Source of the DNA: Apium graveolens
Taxonomy: Eukaryota; Streptophyta; Magnoliopsida; Apiales; Apiaceae
Length of the DNA stretch: 64,000 nt
NCBI RefSeq assembly: GCF_009905375.1
Contig: NC_133647.1
Coordinates: 47,054,506-47,118,505 of the forward strand
Direction of reading: 5' to 3'
The position numbers and the translations under genes are program-made. Below, one piece after another: positions 35,101 to 47,000 of the stretch; position 1 is the first letter of the stretch; every line of letters starts with the position of its first letter. The notes under the pieces are model-generated. The model was given only the letters and a program-made list of their open reading frames with translations. It did no database searches and had not been told where the DNA came from.

Positions 35101-36081
35101 ACCATAGAAGTTACATTGCATGCAGTGACAACTGAAGATCTGAATGAAGGAAATAAAGAAGAGCCAAAGAAGACTAAGAGGAAGTTTAGATACAAAATTC
35201 ATGCAAAGAGGAAGATAGATTTCAATGAAGATAAGGAAGACTACATGTCAACCCAATCTACAACTTTAAGTCAATCAGCCATACCTACTGTGAAGAAGGC
35301 TGAATTCAAGGTTGATCCTAACATCACCTTTTATGGTGAACCTGTTGTTCCTAAGGATGAACCTATATATTGGAAGAGCTTGCCTCTTCCTGATCTAAAT
35401 CTTCCAATCTTTGTCAAACAAAGAAAGACAATGAAAAGAGTAGTCAAAATAGTCAAGCATGTCAAGCTTCAATCCAAGCAAGTGGCCAAACCCAATCCTA
35501 ATGTCAACAAGGGAGATCAACTCTACATATGTGACATCAAAGAATTTCCAGACATAAATCTCTATCTGGATGAGCTAGAAGAAGTTAGAGCTATTGATGC
35601 CTACAAGTACCTTCTAGAGAGACTAGTTTTCAGGTACAAGGGTGGTAAATAGATTACATGGCAACTTCACATAATTCTCAGTGAAGGTTATTTCACGTTG
35701 GTGACCATCTTTTCTGCAATCAAGAAAAACTTTGGATTTAATATAGTTGCCAAGAAAATGGTACTAAATAAGATTGAGGAGATAAAGAATAGCTAGAGAG
35801 GACCAAATGCACTCCCAAGAGTATTGACAATCCCTTTTACTAAAGATAGGGTGCATTTGAGGCCATGCTGGATCATGGAGTTCAAGGATGAAAAATACAT
35901 CAAAAGATTCTTCAGATTGAAAGATCAGCTAAAGATTGCAAGTAATGTCACTCTCAAGGAGATGCAAGAAAAGCTGGATCACACAAATGAGAATGAATCA
36001 GATTTTTTCAGACAACTCCAATATCAGATTGAAGAGAATGATGTGAAGCTGGGAAAGAAATCAAGGCAGTCAAGAAAATGA
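32170..36081 (+). pseudogene. Sirevirus 2 env-like ORF, broken into several frames
   Basis: N-terminal MAPVVKIMSS at 32170, stop at about 32353, then a 179-codon open part (32374-32913) with FRKEWSFLCDSFIKVFSGKISNFNV, equivalent to RREWSFFFDCITKAFG in Sirevirus 4. Next comes an S/T/Q-rich variable middle (32929-33951) with more CGATGGATG/ATCCGTTGA words, a charged helical region (34466-34840), then the C-terminal domain (35116-35652 with EFKVDPNITFYGEP, YICDIKEFPDINLYLDEL; 35824-36081 with PFTKDRVHLRPCWIMEFKDEKYIKRF). At least five stops or frameshifts. Position after pol and before the 3' LTR is that of the Sirevirus env-like gene. No signal peptide or transmembrane segment is visible. Function unknown. 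Confidence 0.75.
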
Positions 36082-36139
36082 TTTAAATTTGCTCAGTCTA
36101 AAGGAGCACCTTGAAAATGATCTGTAAGGCACTCTACAA

Positions 36140-37122
36140 ATCTTTCTTTGTGAGAATTTTCAATAAACCGCAACACTTGTAAACTTTATCTACTTTATTT
36201 CATTCTGTATTCATAGAGTGTTGTGTTATCATTTTGTATTTCAACATCCATTGAAAGAGTAGCTTATGTAATTCTGAGTTTAGTAGCACATTCTTGCAGA
36301 TCAAATTCTGATGTTGTAGAATGTATAGGTCATGTTAACTACTAGATTGATATGCAAGATAGGATGGTTAACTGTAAATATTAGATGCCTTGTAATCTTA
36401 TATAAATGAAATAGAGTTAACTGCCAAGAAGACACTCTCAACGGATGATTTACAAAGTTTCAACGGATGATCAACTTAAGTCTCGACGGATGATTAATTT
36501 GAGTTTCAACGGATGATCAAATTCAAAAGAGCAGTGATAGTGACTTGAAAGTCACATGCGTTGGTTGTATGCAAATCAAATGTGGCAGCCTAATTCAGGT
36601 TTTAGAGAACAAAGAAACATTTCCATTTTCAAGCTAAATTGAAGATATTCAAAGATGCTGAAAAGAGAAGTGAAGAAGCATGAAGTTAGACTAGAAATAA
36701 TTTGTCTTATTTATTTTTCTTCTTATCATGTAACTTGGTAATATATAAACCAAGAATAGCAAGTTAAATAGTATCCAAGTTAGCAAGCAATTTACCAGAA
36801 AATAGATAAGGCATAATTTGTAAAGAATTTCTCTGGATTTTGTAGATTCAACTTTTAAAAAGTTGTGTACAATTCTGTAACACAGAGTTCTCTACTAAAT
36901 ATGTAACTTTGGTGGAAAAGTTCAATCCACCAGAAATTTTTTAAGTACTTGTATTTAAATACTTTGTGTTTTGATTTCTATACTTCTTTTATTCCGCACC
37001 ATTGCAAAATCAAACACAGCTATACATATTTATTGATGAGCTATTCTTAAAAATTAAAAAGAAGCCAGAATTACATTCAACCCCCCTTCTGTAATTCTTG
37101 TTTAGATTGTTTGGGATTAACA
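36140..37122 (+). mobile_element. Sirevirus 2 3' LTR (start approximate)
   Basis: It is collinear with the LTR at 48600-49664: GTCATGTTAACTACTAGATTGATATGC, four TC(A/G)ACGGATG words between 36439 and 36510, GGTAATATATAAACCAAGAA, ATTCAACCCCCCCTTCTGTAA, and the end GGGATTAACA at 37122. The first roughly 100 bases and a polypurine tract are not recognisable, so the start is estimated from the alignment offset. Confidence 0.65.
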
Positions 37123-37139
37123 AGGAGCCGTACTAGACT

Positions 37140-37275
37140 CCCCTAAATTGGACCCGAGAGGAAATCTTGAAGGAAATAAAAGACAATCCATTTTATTACC
37201 CTCCAAAACCAATACAGAATCCTCTGGAGAGCAGACTTTACAATAGGTATTACGACTATCATGAAACACACAGCC
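37140..37275 (+). pseudogene. Ty3/gypsy (Tat-like) gag fragment
   Basis: The frame reads WTREEILKEIKDN, then YYPPKPIQNPLESR and YDYHETHSH. This is the short gag block just before the zinc knuckle in Tat/Ogre-type elements (pattern EIxxEIKD...PP...C-x-YHxxHGH), with Tyr where Cys is usual. It stops at the unrelated sequence beginning near 37276. No LTR or other domain accompanies it. Confidence 0.55.
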
Positions 37276-40140
37276 ACCTTACATTCCTATCTATCTTCAT
37301 CTTCCCCAAAAGCAAGTTCTTACTCTCACACTGGAGGCACCGCGGGACCCAAAACCCCCTTTCAGTGTTGTTTTGTAGGAGCCCCATAATAGCTACACCA
37401 CCACCGCAATGAAGGATCCAGGCACGTCGTCAAAGGAGTAGCCCCACCACCTGGAGTTTTCAGCCTTCACCTTCTTTCGTTGTCGCTTTTCAAATATTCT
37501 AAAGATTGGATGAATCTTACTTGCTTTCTTCACTCATTTTTCTCCTGAGTTCTATGGAATCTTCTTCGCTATACTTGGTTTCTGTTCAGGAATATGTGGA
37601 AGATTTCCTTCAGGAGTCGCTTTTCTCTGTGAACCAAACAGGTTTCACAATATGATATGAAAATTTGATTTCTGGAAATGTTGAAAAGGGAAGCATCCTG
37701 GTTGATTTTTTAATCGACCAGAATATAAAAATAGTCTATAAGTCGATCAGATTCTTGATCAAAAAAAGGCAGCAGCCGTTTGTAATAACTTTGTATTTAT
37801 TCAGTGTATTTTGTTAGTGTTATTTTGGGGATGTGACAGTAAAATTTCAAGCAAATAATATGAAACAATAATAAAAATCTGAAATATGAGTTTTATATCA
37901 ACGCTTAAATAAAAATATTCAACTTTTAAAAACTTTGCATTTTTATAAGAATTAGATGCCAGAAAGAATAAAATTTCAAAAGTTCTTAAGGCATGAGTCT
38001 GTTTGGGTGTCAAACTTATTTACTTTTCCATCACTTTCCTTCTTTTTCTATGCCTTGCTTCTATTCATACTTCACTTGATTTCTTTTTCTACACTTCAAT
38101 ACTATATACTGATCACTGGCTTTCTTTTCTATGCCTCGCTTCATCTGCTTTAAAATCAACTTTGTCATCATAATATTTTCCTAAAATTTTTGCTGGTAAG
38201 GTTGCAGACCTGCTCAATTTAACCTCAACTAGACCAATGGAAGACTCATCCACTAACCTATAATATCCACTTCTGCATGTGCTAAAAGCTCTTAACATGA
38301 CTTTAATGTGATTGAAAATTGCTCTGCTGAAACACTTGTTATAAAAAAACTGATGAAGCTAGAGTTAGGGAGGTTGAAAGATATATGGAAAGAATGTGCA
38401 CTTGGCTGATTGGTACTTTATTTAGAAGTTGAGTCATGTTTGGTAAAGCTTATAGTGCCATCTATTTTTTGTATTTCAAATATCAGTTGATTTTCAACAA
38501 GTACGGGGGGAGTCACCTAAATTGACCTTTTGCACAAAAATCCAAAAAATAGAAGAATTATTTGGTAGCTCATGCAAAAGATCAAAAATTGCAGACAAAA
38601 TGTGGACCACTTGAGCACAACAATGGGATGCTATATTTGACCCTTTGGCGCCATTGCTAACTAACTACACCTAACATGAGATGTTTCTTTAGCAAGATAG
38701 CTTTCACCGCAATTATATGTTGTTTTAAACCTAAGAATGATCTAGTTAGCATACGTGAATATGCTTTGAAGATGACAAATATGTTCCAAAATAATATTAG
38801 TATCAAATTATTAAATGGCATATATGTTAATAGTCACCGCTATGTTTCCATGTAGAGGAAAAAGATATGAATGTAATAAGTCTAACTTCGAAACCAACCT
38901 TGTTTCATAGATAGTCACAGAGTTGTAAAATTCGGGAATAGGGAAGATCGGTCAAGTTACTGATTAAGGATTAATTGAAAATTGGGGATTAATTGAAAGA
39001 ATTTATAGGAGTAAAATCGGATGTTTTATAATGTTAAATTATATTTAATATATTACTACGATTATATTAGTTATTTATTAACAAATATATGTTTATTATA
39101 TCAAAATTTCAATAATTATTCATATTTAAATTAATATAATATTTAAATTTTAATAAATAATTATATATAATCCAATAAAAGAAAATTTATAAGAATTAAT
39201 TAAAATTTCAAAAATCGAATCGATCGGATACCATCATAGTCATGCCTTGCACCGAAGTAAAAATGTTAAGTACTCTCAAAGTGACTAGAGACTGAAACAT
39301 AATATTTTGTACTATTACTGGCTATGACCTCTATCAAGAGGGTTACCTCTTCACCCCTGTTTTGAAATTGAAATATCATGTACGCAGCTTATCTCTCTTT
39401 GCTACATCACAACCCCATACATTAGCACAACTACTAAGGGGAAATCGTGAACCACAAAATTCTCCGCCCTAATCTTTTATTTTAGTGCTTTAACTATTCA
39501 ATTTTTATAAGTACTACTCAGAAGAAACTTTAGTGCAATAACATCCTCACTCGATGTCTAGTGCCCATGTAGCGGTTTCTCAATTGCAACAGTTCAGATG
39601 CAACTAACTTGAAACTGCCAATCACCCACAACTCCAAAATTTCTAAAGATGCCTATTTTCAAGATTAAAGAATCGGTGCTCCCATTGACATTCTACTACT
39701 CCACACATCAGCTTGTGATGTCGTCCAATTATGCTACTAGTTTTAAGATGTGTTAATGCTAGTAGAGAAGTTGTCAAACAATGTCAGTCAGAATGAGTAG
39801 AGGAAAACCATTTAAAAAAATAAAGAAAATATGTGATAACTTTTAAACGATGAACCAACTATTAAATGTTTCAAAAATTATAAGTTAAGGAAAACATCAT
39901 CAATAGTAGTGCCAAGTACTTGATTTCCTAGTCCGATCACTGGCTTTTCTTTACAAAACTTCAAAACATTATATTAGGTTTTAAAATATCTTTACTATTT
40001 CCAGGGAACCATCATTTGATTTTGATCTTTGCTCAGTAGAAAAAAAAAAGATTCGTACATAAATCGAAATGACTTGCCTCAAAACAGACTAGTAGACAAG
40101 CAACACAACATGCCACTCATTGTGAAGCGTTGTAATTAGA
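37276..40140. other. Non-coding or host-like sequence, nothing certain
   Basis: 37554-37641 gives a possible first exon (MESSSLYLVSVQEYVEDF... about 30 codons) followed by a GT donor, with a C/T-rich leader before it. I do not recognise it and see no second exon. TTTTGGGGATGTGACA ending at 37838 looks like another gypsy LTR edge. 38000-38300 has repeated TTTTCTATGCCT(T/C)GCTTC words. The remainder is AT-rich with no sustained reading frame. Confidence 0.35.
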
Positions 40141-40176
40141 AGGAGCAAGAATTCACTCTTTTTGGATGTAACCAAG

Positions 40177-40510
40177 GAATGTTCCTAGCAAGAGAATGGT
40201 ACCAGATGACAAAACTTTTTTGAAAGATAATATAGATTTGTTAAAAGTTTGGTCAATTAATAAACACTTTAAAATACCATCAAGACAATGTTACCATGAC
40301 TTTATCCCACAACTAGCCCCAAATTATTTGATCTATATCCAAAAGAATGTTCCTAGACAGAGAGTAGTACCAGATGATATAATTTCTTTGAAATATAATT
40401 ACAGATTGTTAATGTTTGGTCATTTCATAAAACACTTTAAAATACCATCACGATTATGTTTCCATGACTTTATCCACAACTCGCTCCTACTAAATTTGAT
40501 ATATATATCA
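40177..40510. repeat. Tandem duplication, two diverged 168-bp units
   Basis: Unit 1 (40177-40344) and unit 2 (40345-40510) both start GAATGTTCCTAG and share GGTACCAGATGA/AGTACCAGATGA, CACTTTAAAATACCATCA and CATGACTTTATCC at the same offsets. The open frame across them is a by-product of the duplication. No protein family is recognised. Confidence 0.85.
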
Positions 40511-40657
40511 TCAAGATATGTAATTTAACAGAAGAGGAGTGGGAGCAAATAATTATGAATTGGCGAGGTATACCTCTTCAATGGTCACGAAAAGGCTAGG
40601 AACCAGGATGCTCATTTCCTGCACTAAGTAGGTTTACAGATGACGAATGAGTATTCA

Positions 40658-41212
40658 AGATATCATAGCTGCTTCAATGACCCAACTACTCCCTCTATCT
40701 TTATTTATCCCTTTATCCTTCATGATGCTTTTCAAATTGTCAACCGCGTCCCACCTACCAATTGCTGCATAAAAATTTGAAAGACTGGGGTTGTTTGGTT
40801 CTAACTTTAGGAGATGATTTGAGGAGATCTTTCCCCTAATAACAGCATGTTTAATTCTAAAATTATTTAACAAAGTTGTCCATATCTCGGCAATAGGATT
40901 GATACCATATTATTCATATCATCACATAAGCGCCATATTTGGTCAATTCGACCAGAGCGACTCAATAAGTCTATAAAGCAGGCATAATGCTTTGGACCTA
41001 AGTCAACATTGTCCTCCTAAGTCGTAACAAAACATTCATACATCATCCTTCCACCATATCAGCATGAGCACAAGCTGATAAAATAGAAAGATACGTCACA
41101 GAATTCGGCAGGATTATATTCCCCTCTTGTCCCATTTTCTTGAACAGCATAAAACTTTAAGCCCATGACCAGGACTTCCATATACATCTATCATGCTTGT
41201 CCAAACATGTCC
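40658..41212 (-). pseudogene. Pentatricopeptide repeat (PPR) protein fragment
   Basis: On the minus strand, in shifting frames: WTSMIDVYGSPGHG near 41205, MLFKKMGQEGNIILPNSVTYLSILSACAHADMVEG (41070-41143), then a decayed middle and the open piece 40655-40873 with LKLEPNNPSLSNFYAAIGRWDAVDNLKSIMKDKGINKDRGSSW. These are the last PPR motifs and the E motif of a PLS-class PPR protein, the organellar RNA-editing/processing factors of plants. Stops (TGA at 41068 among others) and at least three frameshifts are present, and most of the gene is missing. No functional neighbour is visible. Confidence 0.85.
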
Positions 41213-42314
41213 ATATGCATCTATCAAAAAATATTTCAAGCTATTTTTATATATACCTCAAAGTATAAGTAAAAGTAAAAAATGAGTAAAAATAAAAAAT
41301 TGATGCTTAGCAAAAAAATACAAACAGATATAAAAGAAAAATACAAGATGAGCATGTGACAACACCTGGGTAGGAGAGAAAATGAAATGAAGCTGAATGT
41401 TAGCATTTCAAACTTTCAGTTTATTAACTAAATGGTCTAAATAAGTCATTCCCTTATTTTTCCAATCAAGTGGGTGAAAAATAAAACGGGCCAAAAACCC
41501 ATATTAGTTAAAATCAACCTTACCCTAACATGTACTTAATCAGGAATTGTAAATTGAGTACCTCATATTTACATATTAAAGTAGCTATATTCAAATATAT
41601 TGAGTAAGCATATAATAATTACATTAACATAATATTATGGCCTAGTCTACATCTTTCTCCATTTGTTGTGTCCCCCCAAATTGAGTAATACCTAACTTTC
41701 TAAACAAATTTTGAGCTGTGAAATTCTATTTAGATGATATGTTAAAATTTGAAGACTATAAAAATATACATGATATTTTAGACGGTTGAAATTTAAAAAC
41801 TTTCAAATTTTTAATTAGAAGTAATATATCATAAATATGTTATGCTTAAAGATAACAACTTACTTCTGGTACTTGTTGTTCAACTGTAATGACTGTTAAT
41901 TAGTACATAGTTCTAGTACATAATTCTGAAATATAAAAATCCGAACATACATTATTGCCCGGTAAATACTTTCATTGTTGTCAATATTTGCTTCTTTTAT
42001 AGTCAAGTTATCGTGATTTCTCTGCAGCATTTTCAATTCGGTTGCGAACGTGATGTTGCCGTTTTGTTATTTCATTAATTAAGACTTCATGAAAAATGCA
42101 TTTCACAACTTTTCAAAACTTACAAACAATGGTTTTATCACCAAAAATTGACCTTATTGAAATTTGATGCACTTTAGAGCCAATAAGTGTATGCACTTGT
42201 CTATTTGAGAGAATTATCTCCATCCGTCCACTTGTGTCTAATGCCACAGCTGATAGCTTGTACCTACATTGAAATTCACTCTCTTTTATTACGAATTCTT
42301 TTTTATGAGACTCA
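41213..42314. other. AT-rich interval without recognisable gene
   Basis: No sustained open frame. A short minus-strand piece near 42000-42110 could belong to the 3' end of the RPA-like gene to its right, but this is not supported by any motif. Confidence 0.4.
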
Positions 42315-43863
42315 TTATATAAAGGTATTATGTAATGTAAACTTATTCATTTTAAAAGTTTTCTCAGGGTGTAGGATTCTCTGTTTGCAATTGTGGGACA
42401 TGAAAAATTTCCCATATGATAGAACTTCTAATTTGCATTTCGTACATATCCTGATAAACCAGAGATCTTTGTCGTCAATGTACTTGATAATTCCATCTGT
42501 AATAATATTGGTGTAAATGTTAAGAAATTGGCCATTATTGGCATAATACGGTTCTAAATTCTTATAATCTTCAAAATGTACAAACAAGATTAATTTATAA
42601 CCTCATGGATTCCATCTCCAGCGATATGATTTCAGCAATGTTTAATAGCTTTGTTACTCATTTCTTAATAAATTCTGCTAAAGATTGAGAAAATAGTTAT
42701 CTTCCGAACTTTTTTTGTACGCATTAATTAAAATAATATAAAAGAGTAACATGAAAAAATAACTTTGAAAAAATTGAATTTATGAACGGGGCAAATACAT
42801 CTTCCTTATTTTCTTCACAGAGTGGTGGTTGTGGTTGATGTAGAAATGAGTAGCGGCTACGTGTGATAAATCAACTTCTTATCCATATATGTTATGATTC
42901 CTCAATGATTAATCAATGATAGTATCTCCTTAGAGTTGTAGATTATAGATATAGTAACATACCTTTTTCATTTCCCAATTTTCACAGCTACAAAGATAAT
43001 GATAACTGGTTGATCTGTTGGTTTTTGAATCTCTTTGTACAATTTATTTTCCATGTACTCCCAGAAAGTTACATTATCGTGTGAACTATATGCCACCATT
43101 TATGAAATTAATGTAATAAAACCACTTCACTCTCCCTATAGTTAGACAAAATATTTAATTTATCTCTCATCCGTAATAGACATTTTCAGTTGAATATGTG
43201 TTCGTCCAGATTTACTCTTCAAGTTGGTTAGTGATATTTCATCAAAATTATTGACAATCCTGGTTATATCTAATATAAGAAGCCAACACGATAAATTAAA
43301 GCCATATTATTAGATTACGTTATATAAACTAAAAGGTGTAATGGTGATTTTTTTGAACCTGTTAAGTAAATGTCCTCATCACCAATTGGCTTAAGATCAA
43401 CATGATCGTAGAAATCAAAATTATCTTGAGATAATTTCGCTTCATTTTTATTTAGTTGTCTGGCCTTGTATTTCTCAACGACAAAATTTGTTATGCTACA
43501 AACATTGCCCAAGGGTATTTTATCTTTTAGAACATCGTTACATTTTGCAGGATGGTGGAATTATTCTTTGTTTCATGATATTTACACAAAAAAGGATTAT
43601 GAAATATTTTTTCACAGATGGTTATACCTACTGAGATTCTATTGCATAAATTTATGGATTGAAAAATAATACCTCTTTGTCGATTAGTATAACGTTGAAG
43701 TTTTTGAAAGATTTTCCTTATTTAGTAGCTCCTCTCTAGAATCTTACAACTTTAACTTTGATTTCCAATCTCTTCTATGTTCCTTAATGTTTGAAAGATC
43801 ATCGAACTTGTTATGTGAGATTATCTTTCCTTTTTCAAGGAATGGAATATTTTGCTTAGCCAT
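42315..43863 (-). pseudogene. RPA70-like single-strand DNA-binding protein, probable pseudogene
   Basis: Minus-strand pieces occur in the order of an RPA large subunit. First, MAKQNIPFLEKGK, then HRRDWK-x-KVVRF with a frameshift, FKNFNVILIDKEVLF (DNA-binding domain A, 43690-43863). Second, NVCSITNFVVEKYKARQL and FYDHVDLKPIGDEDIYLTG (43360-43520). Third, IVNNFDEISLTNLKSKSGRTHIQLKMSITDER (domain B, about 43150-43270). Fourth, NVTFWEYMENKLYKEIQ and PVIIIFVAVKIGK (about 42985-43090). Fifth, the zinc-ribbon start WFIRICTKCKLEV (42315-42587). Gaps between pieces could be introns, but stops and frameshifts lie inside exon-like parts (for example TAA and TAG in the first). Helitron-encoded RPA genes are built the same way. 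No Helitron Rep/helicase was seen here. Confidence 0.7.
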
Positions 43864-44927
43864 TAGATAGTAATGTGGTATATATATGTATATATATATA
43901 TTGTACTATATATTCTATTACTTACAAGTATTTGTTAATTCACAATAACTATTTTGTCTTTAATAGTTGACCTATCTTCACTCTTTAGTTATGTTGGTAA
44001 TGTAAGGCGGTTGAAAAGGCAATTACTAGTGGAGCTATTGATTTTTCAAATACCTAAGCAACCTTAATAGTAATAAAGATAGTTATGAATATATTTATGG
44101 TACAGGACGTTGATGTTATAACTGATGCAGTAGAAAGGCTCAGCTGTGTTAAACAATAATTTTTACAGTTCAAAATACATATTGAAATAATAATATGACA
44201 GTTTGCACAATAGAGAAAATGTGATCAACAAAGAGGCGTCATCTTGAAATTTCATTCCACCACAGACTTCTTAAAACTCAAGGTTGAAAAAGACATTTTC
44301 GGTCAATAATTTTTATATAGGCATATTTCATTGTCCAGTAAGTATTTAATTTATTACCCTATTAGTTTTGATATTATTTTTGATTTTAGGAGGTGCATTA
44401 TCCTTATCGTCGAATAGAACACTTATTAGGGTCTTTCTTACCTTATTTTTCTTGCTTGTAGATCTTCCTATTTTTGGTGTTTTGATGACATATTAAAAAG
44501 ATATAGATTCCTATGATTAATTAGGTAGTTTGTTAGTGGTCAATTAATAAATTATAAGCGAGAATAATAATTTCCCTAATTAATTCAACTTACATATATC
44601 TTTTACATTTTGAGTTGCACCCACGCTTACAATTGACACGTCATCTATGTCTTGAGTTGTTCCTTTATCTGGAGTGTGGTTTGCTGAAATTTCGGTGGCT
44701 TTAACAACCTCAACTGTGTAATAAATAGTTGAATTTTTCCTAGTGTTCTTTTCAATCACATTAATTATAATGGTATAATGTTTATACTATTGGTGCCTGA
44801 GAATTTATAGGAAAGGCTCATCAACAGGCTCCTGTTAATCAGTCCAATGCCAAATAGTAGTAATGAATGTTCTACTTAAAATTTTACCTTAGGATTATAA
44901 TTCTACAAAGTCAAATATTACTTTCAT
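43864..44927. other. Mostly non-coding, with a possible second RPA-like tail
   Basis: A minus-strand frame at about 44600-44735 reads VEVVKATEISANHTPDKGTT and DIDDVSIVSVGATQNVKDI before a stop. This resembles the unstructured C-terminus of plant RPA-like proteins and lies upstream of the pseudogene on its right, so it could be the tail of a second tandem copy. 43876-43902 is a TA-rich microsatellite. Nothing else is recognised. Confidence 0.3.
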
Positions 44928-45860
44928 GCAATTAGGAATCACATGAACTTTTGATGATGAACAAAACATATAGCATAATATTTTATTAAGTAGGAAGTAT
45001 CTGTGATAAGAAGTTGTAGCATTTGTCATATAAATCTCAACTTATAGTATTTGTTTTAATTGTTCATTCCATAGTCATCACTGACTAAATGGATAAATAA
45101 AATAGGATGGCTAATTGTAAATACTGGATGCCATGTAATTCTAGTTAAATGAAGTAAGCCTTCAATGGATAAAGAGAACAAACTTTAAATGGCTAATGAT
45201 TTTCCCATCAATGGCTAAGAAGATCACACTATCAATGGCTAAGGTAATAAATAGTAATTGATAGTGACTTGACAGAGCACAAATACCAAATATGACAGAG
45301 CATATGGGTTGATAAAAGATCTCAGTTTGAAAAATAGAAGTCAAGATAAAATGAGCATGTGATCTTAGATAGAGAAGAATAAGAAGAAGAAAAAGAAGAA
45401 GAAGAAGAGACATTTCATTTCCATGCATGACATATTGGACGGATATTCAAAGCAATATATCAAGCCTCACGGAAAGGAGAATGAAGAAACAATCTTGCTG
45501 GATCTCGAAGACTATGTTATGAATTGTCTAGCAAACATTGTAACTTGGTGATATATAAACCAAGTAGAAGCAGTGTATTCTCTATGAAATAAGAAACTAG
45601 GGTTTTCAATAGAGTTTAGTCGAGAGCACTATCTCTTAGAAAAATACTGTAAAATGCAGCCGTGAACTTCTTGTAATTTACACATATTATTTTTTCAATA
45701 TATAACTGAGGTGGCAAGTCAAAAAAACATCAGAAATTTTAATTCTTGTCTTTTTATTTCAATTTAGCAGTTGTTCACAAAAAAATGTTGAAAATCATAA
45801 TTTATATTCAACCCCCCCATTCTATAAATTACTCATATATTAGTTGTTGGTAAATAAAAA
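44928..45860 (+). mobile_element. Sirevirus 0 5' LTR
   Basis: It is collinear with the Sirevirus 3 LTR: ATTAGGAATCACATG at the start, GATGGCTAATTGTAAATACTGGATGCC, four decayed repeat words (TCAATGGATA, TCAATGGCTA twice, TAAATGGCTA), GGTGATATATAAACCAAG, and ATTCAACCCCCCCATTCT near the end. The end reads TAAATAAAA where TAACA is expected. The primer-binding site follows directly. Confidence 0.75.
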
Positions 45861-45861
45861 T

Positions 45862-45873
45862 TGGTATCAGAGC
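45862..45873 (+). other. Primer-binding site of Sirevirus 0 (initiator tRNA-Met)
   Basis: TGGTATCAGAGC, an exact complement of the tRNA-iMet 3' end, sits just inside the LTR. Confidence 0.85.
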
Positions 45874-45925
45874 GCGCTCTCAACATACAGAGAGTTTAAA
45901 GATCTTGAAGCTATAATAATAAATC

Positions 45926-46247
45926 ATGGGTAAGAAGGATGTTGGTGTAAAGATTCGAGTTCTTGACAGAAAATTTTATTCTTAGTGGAAAGTGAAGATG
46001 AGGCTTCACTTGATGTCTCAAGATGAGGGGTTTGTCAGATGCATTGATGATGGTCCTAATGTTCCCACGGAGACGATCACAGGATTTGCAACAGCTGACG
46101 AAATCACTAATGCTGACGGAATAGTGGTAAATAATCTAGATGACTGCTCACCAGAAGATTTGGAAGAAGTCAATAAAGACAAGAGAAATATGAACATCAT
46201 GTTCAATGTTGATATGGATGAAAAATTCATCTTAAAGACACATTAAT
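45926..46247 (+). pseudogene. gag: Sirevirus 0 gag N-terminus, interrupted
   Basis: MGKKDVGVKIRVLDRK at 45926 parallels MSKKDIGVKIPVLDKD of Sirevirus 3. A TAG replaces the HW-x-VKM histidine region (YS-stop-WKVKMRLHLMSQDEGFV). The frame continues to DEKF near 46228 and is then cut by the gypsy LTR starting at 46248. In element 3 the corresponding protein continues for another 700 residues. The rest of this element is not in the window. Confidence 0.85.
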
Positions 46248-46702
46248 TGTCACATTAATTACACTTGGACTTCTTATCTGAAGTCCAGTACATACATGTC
46301 TGGTCTAAGCTCGTAGCAGACTCAAGATGACCCATGTAGTCAAGGCCCACCAGGAGAGGTCATCAAGGTCCACGAACATAAGATGTTCTTGGACTTGGCC
46401 CAATACGGCTAGAAGAGTAGAGACATGTGTCTTAAATAGATTCAAAATCCTACACAGAAGGTTCTGGAGTTCCTTCCCTTATAGGACTTCTAATCACCAT
46501 CAAACCCTAGACTCGCCTCTATATAAAGGGCTTTACCCCTCAACCTAGAACTACATTTTTTGGGCTGGATTCTCTAGTACACAGAGATACGTAGACATCT
46601 TATAAGGATCGATAGTCCCAAATGCGAGAGCAGCCATTAAAGCTCGAAGCTCATAAACCTTAGCATTAATTACTAACGCACTTTAATTTTTATTCCATAA
46701 CA
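46248..46702 (+). mobile_element. Ty3/gypsy (Tat-like) LTR E
   Basis: It begins TGTCACATTAATTACAC and ends CCATAACA, with TATA box CTCTATATAAAGGG at 46515-46528. It is followed by TTTGGCGTCGTATGTGGG, one or two changes from the TTGGCGCCGTCTGTGGG primer-binding segment common in Tat-type gypsy elements, and then by a gag start. About 455 bp. The insertion lies in Sirevirus 0 gag. Confidence 0.7.
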
Positions 46703-46735
46703 TTTGGCGTCGTATGTGGGAAAACTACAACAACC

Positions 46736-47000
46736 ATGGTAAACTCCAGGAGCAGAAACAATAGGGGAACAGACACTCCTATCCCATCACGAACAATCAC
46801 ATCAGTGGTAAGGGTACCACCATACTCAACCTATGCCTCCATCCAAGGAGGAAACCCAGTAGGGGCAACCGAGGCTCATCCACATGGGACGAATCCCCCA
46901 GCTTCTCAAGGGACGAATCCTCAATATCAGCAAATATATGCACATGTGAACCCTCAACCCGTTGGGTATGAGTACTCAATGATCGTGACCACTTACACTG
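46736..47000 (+). pseudogene. gag: Tat-like gypsy gag N-terminus, interrupted
   Basis: It opens MVNSRSRNNRGTDTP about 33 bases after the LTR, rich in S, T, P, G and Q (NPVGATEAHPHGTNPPASQG), as gag N-termini of this group are. At 47001 the frame runs into the edge of LTR C (TGGCGCCCC), so about 88 codons remain. The residues that follow in the open frame are encoded by the LTR, not by gag. Confidence 0.6.

Noticed and set aside
37801..37838. GGGGATGTGACA as the end of another gypsy LTR
   Set aside because: Only the last dozen bases look LTR-like. No PBS, second edge or collinear LTR was found, so it is mentioned but not annotated as an element.
40196..40528. 110-codon open frame
   Set aside because: It results from the 168-bp tandem duplication. 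Composition is AT-driven and no protein family is recognised.
42187..42516. 109-codon plus-strand frame
   Set aside because: It overlaps, on the other strand, the RPA-like zinc-ribbon piece, which has recognisable motifs. The plus-strand frame is its shadow.
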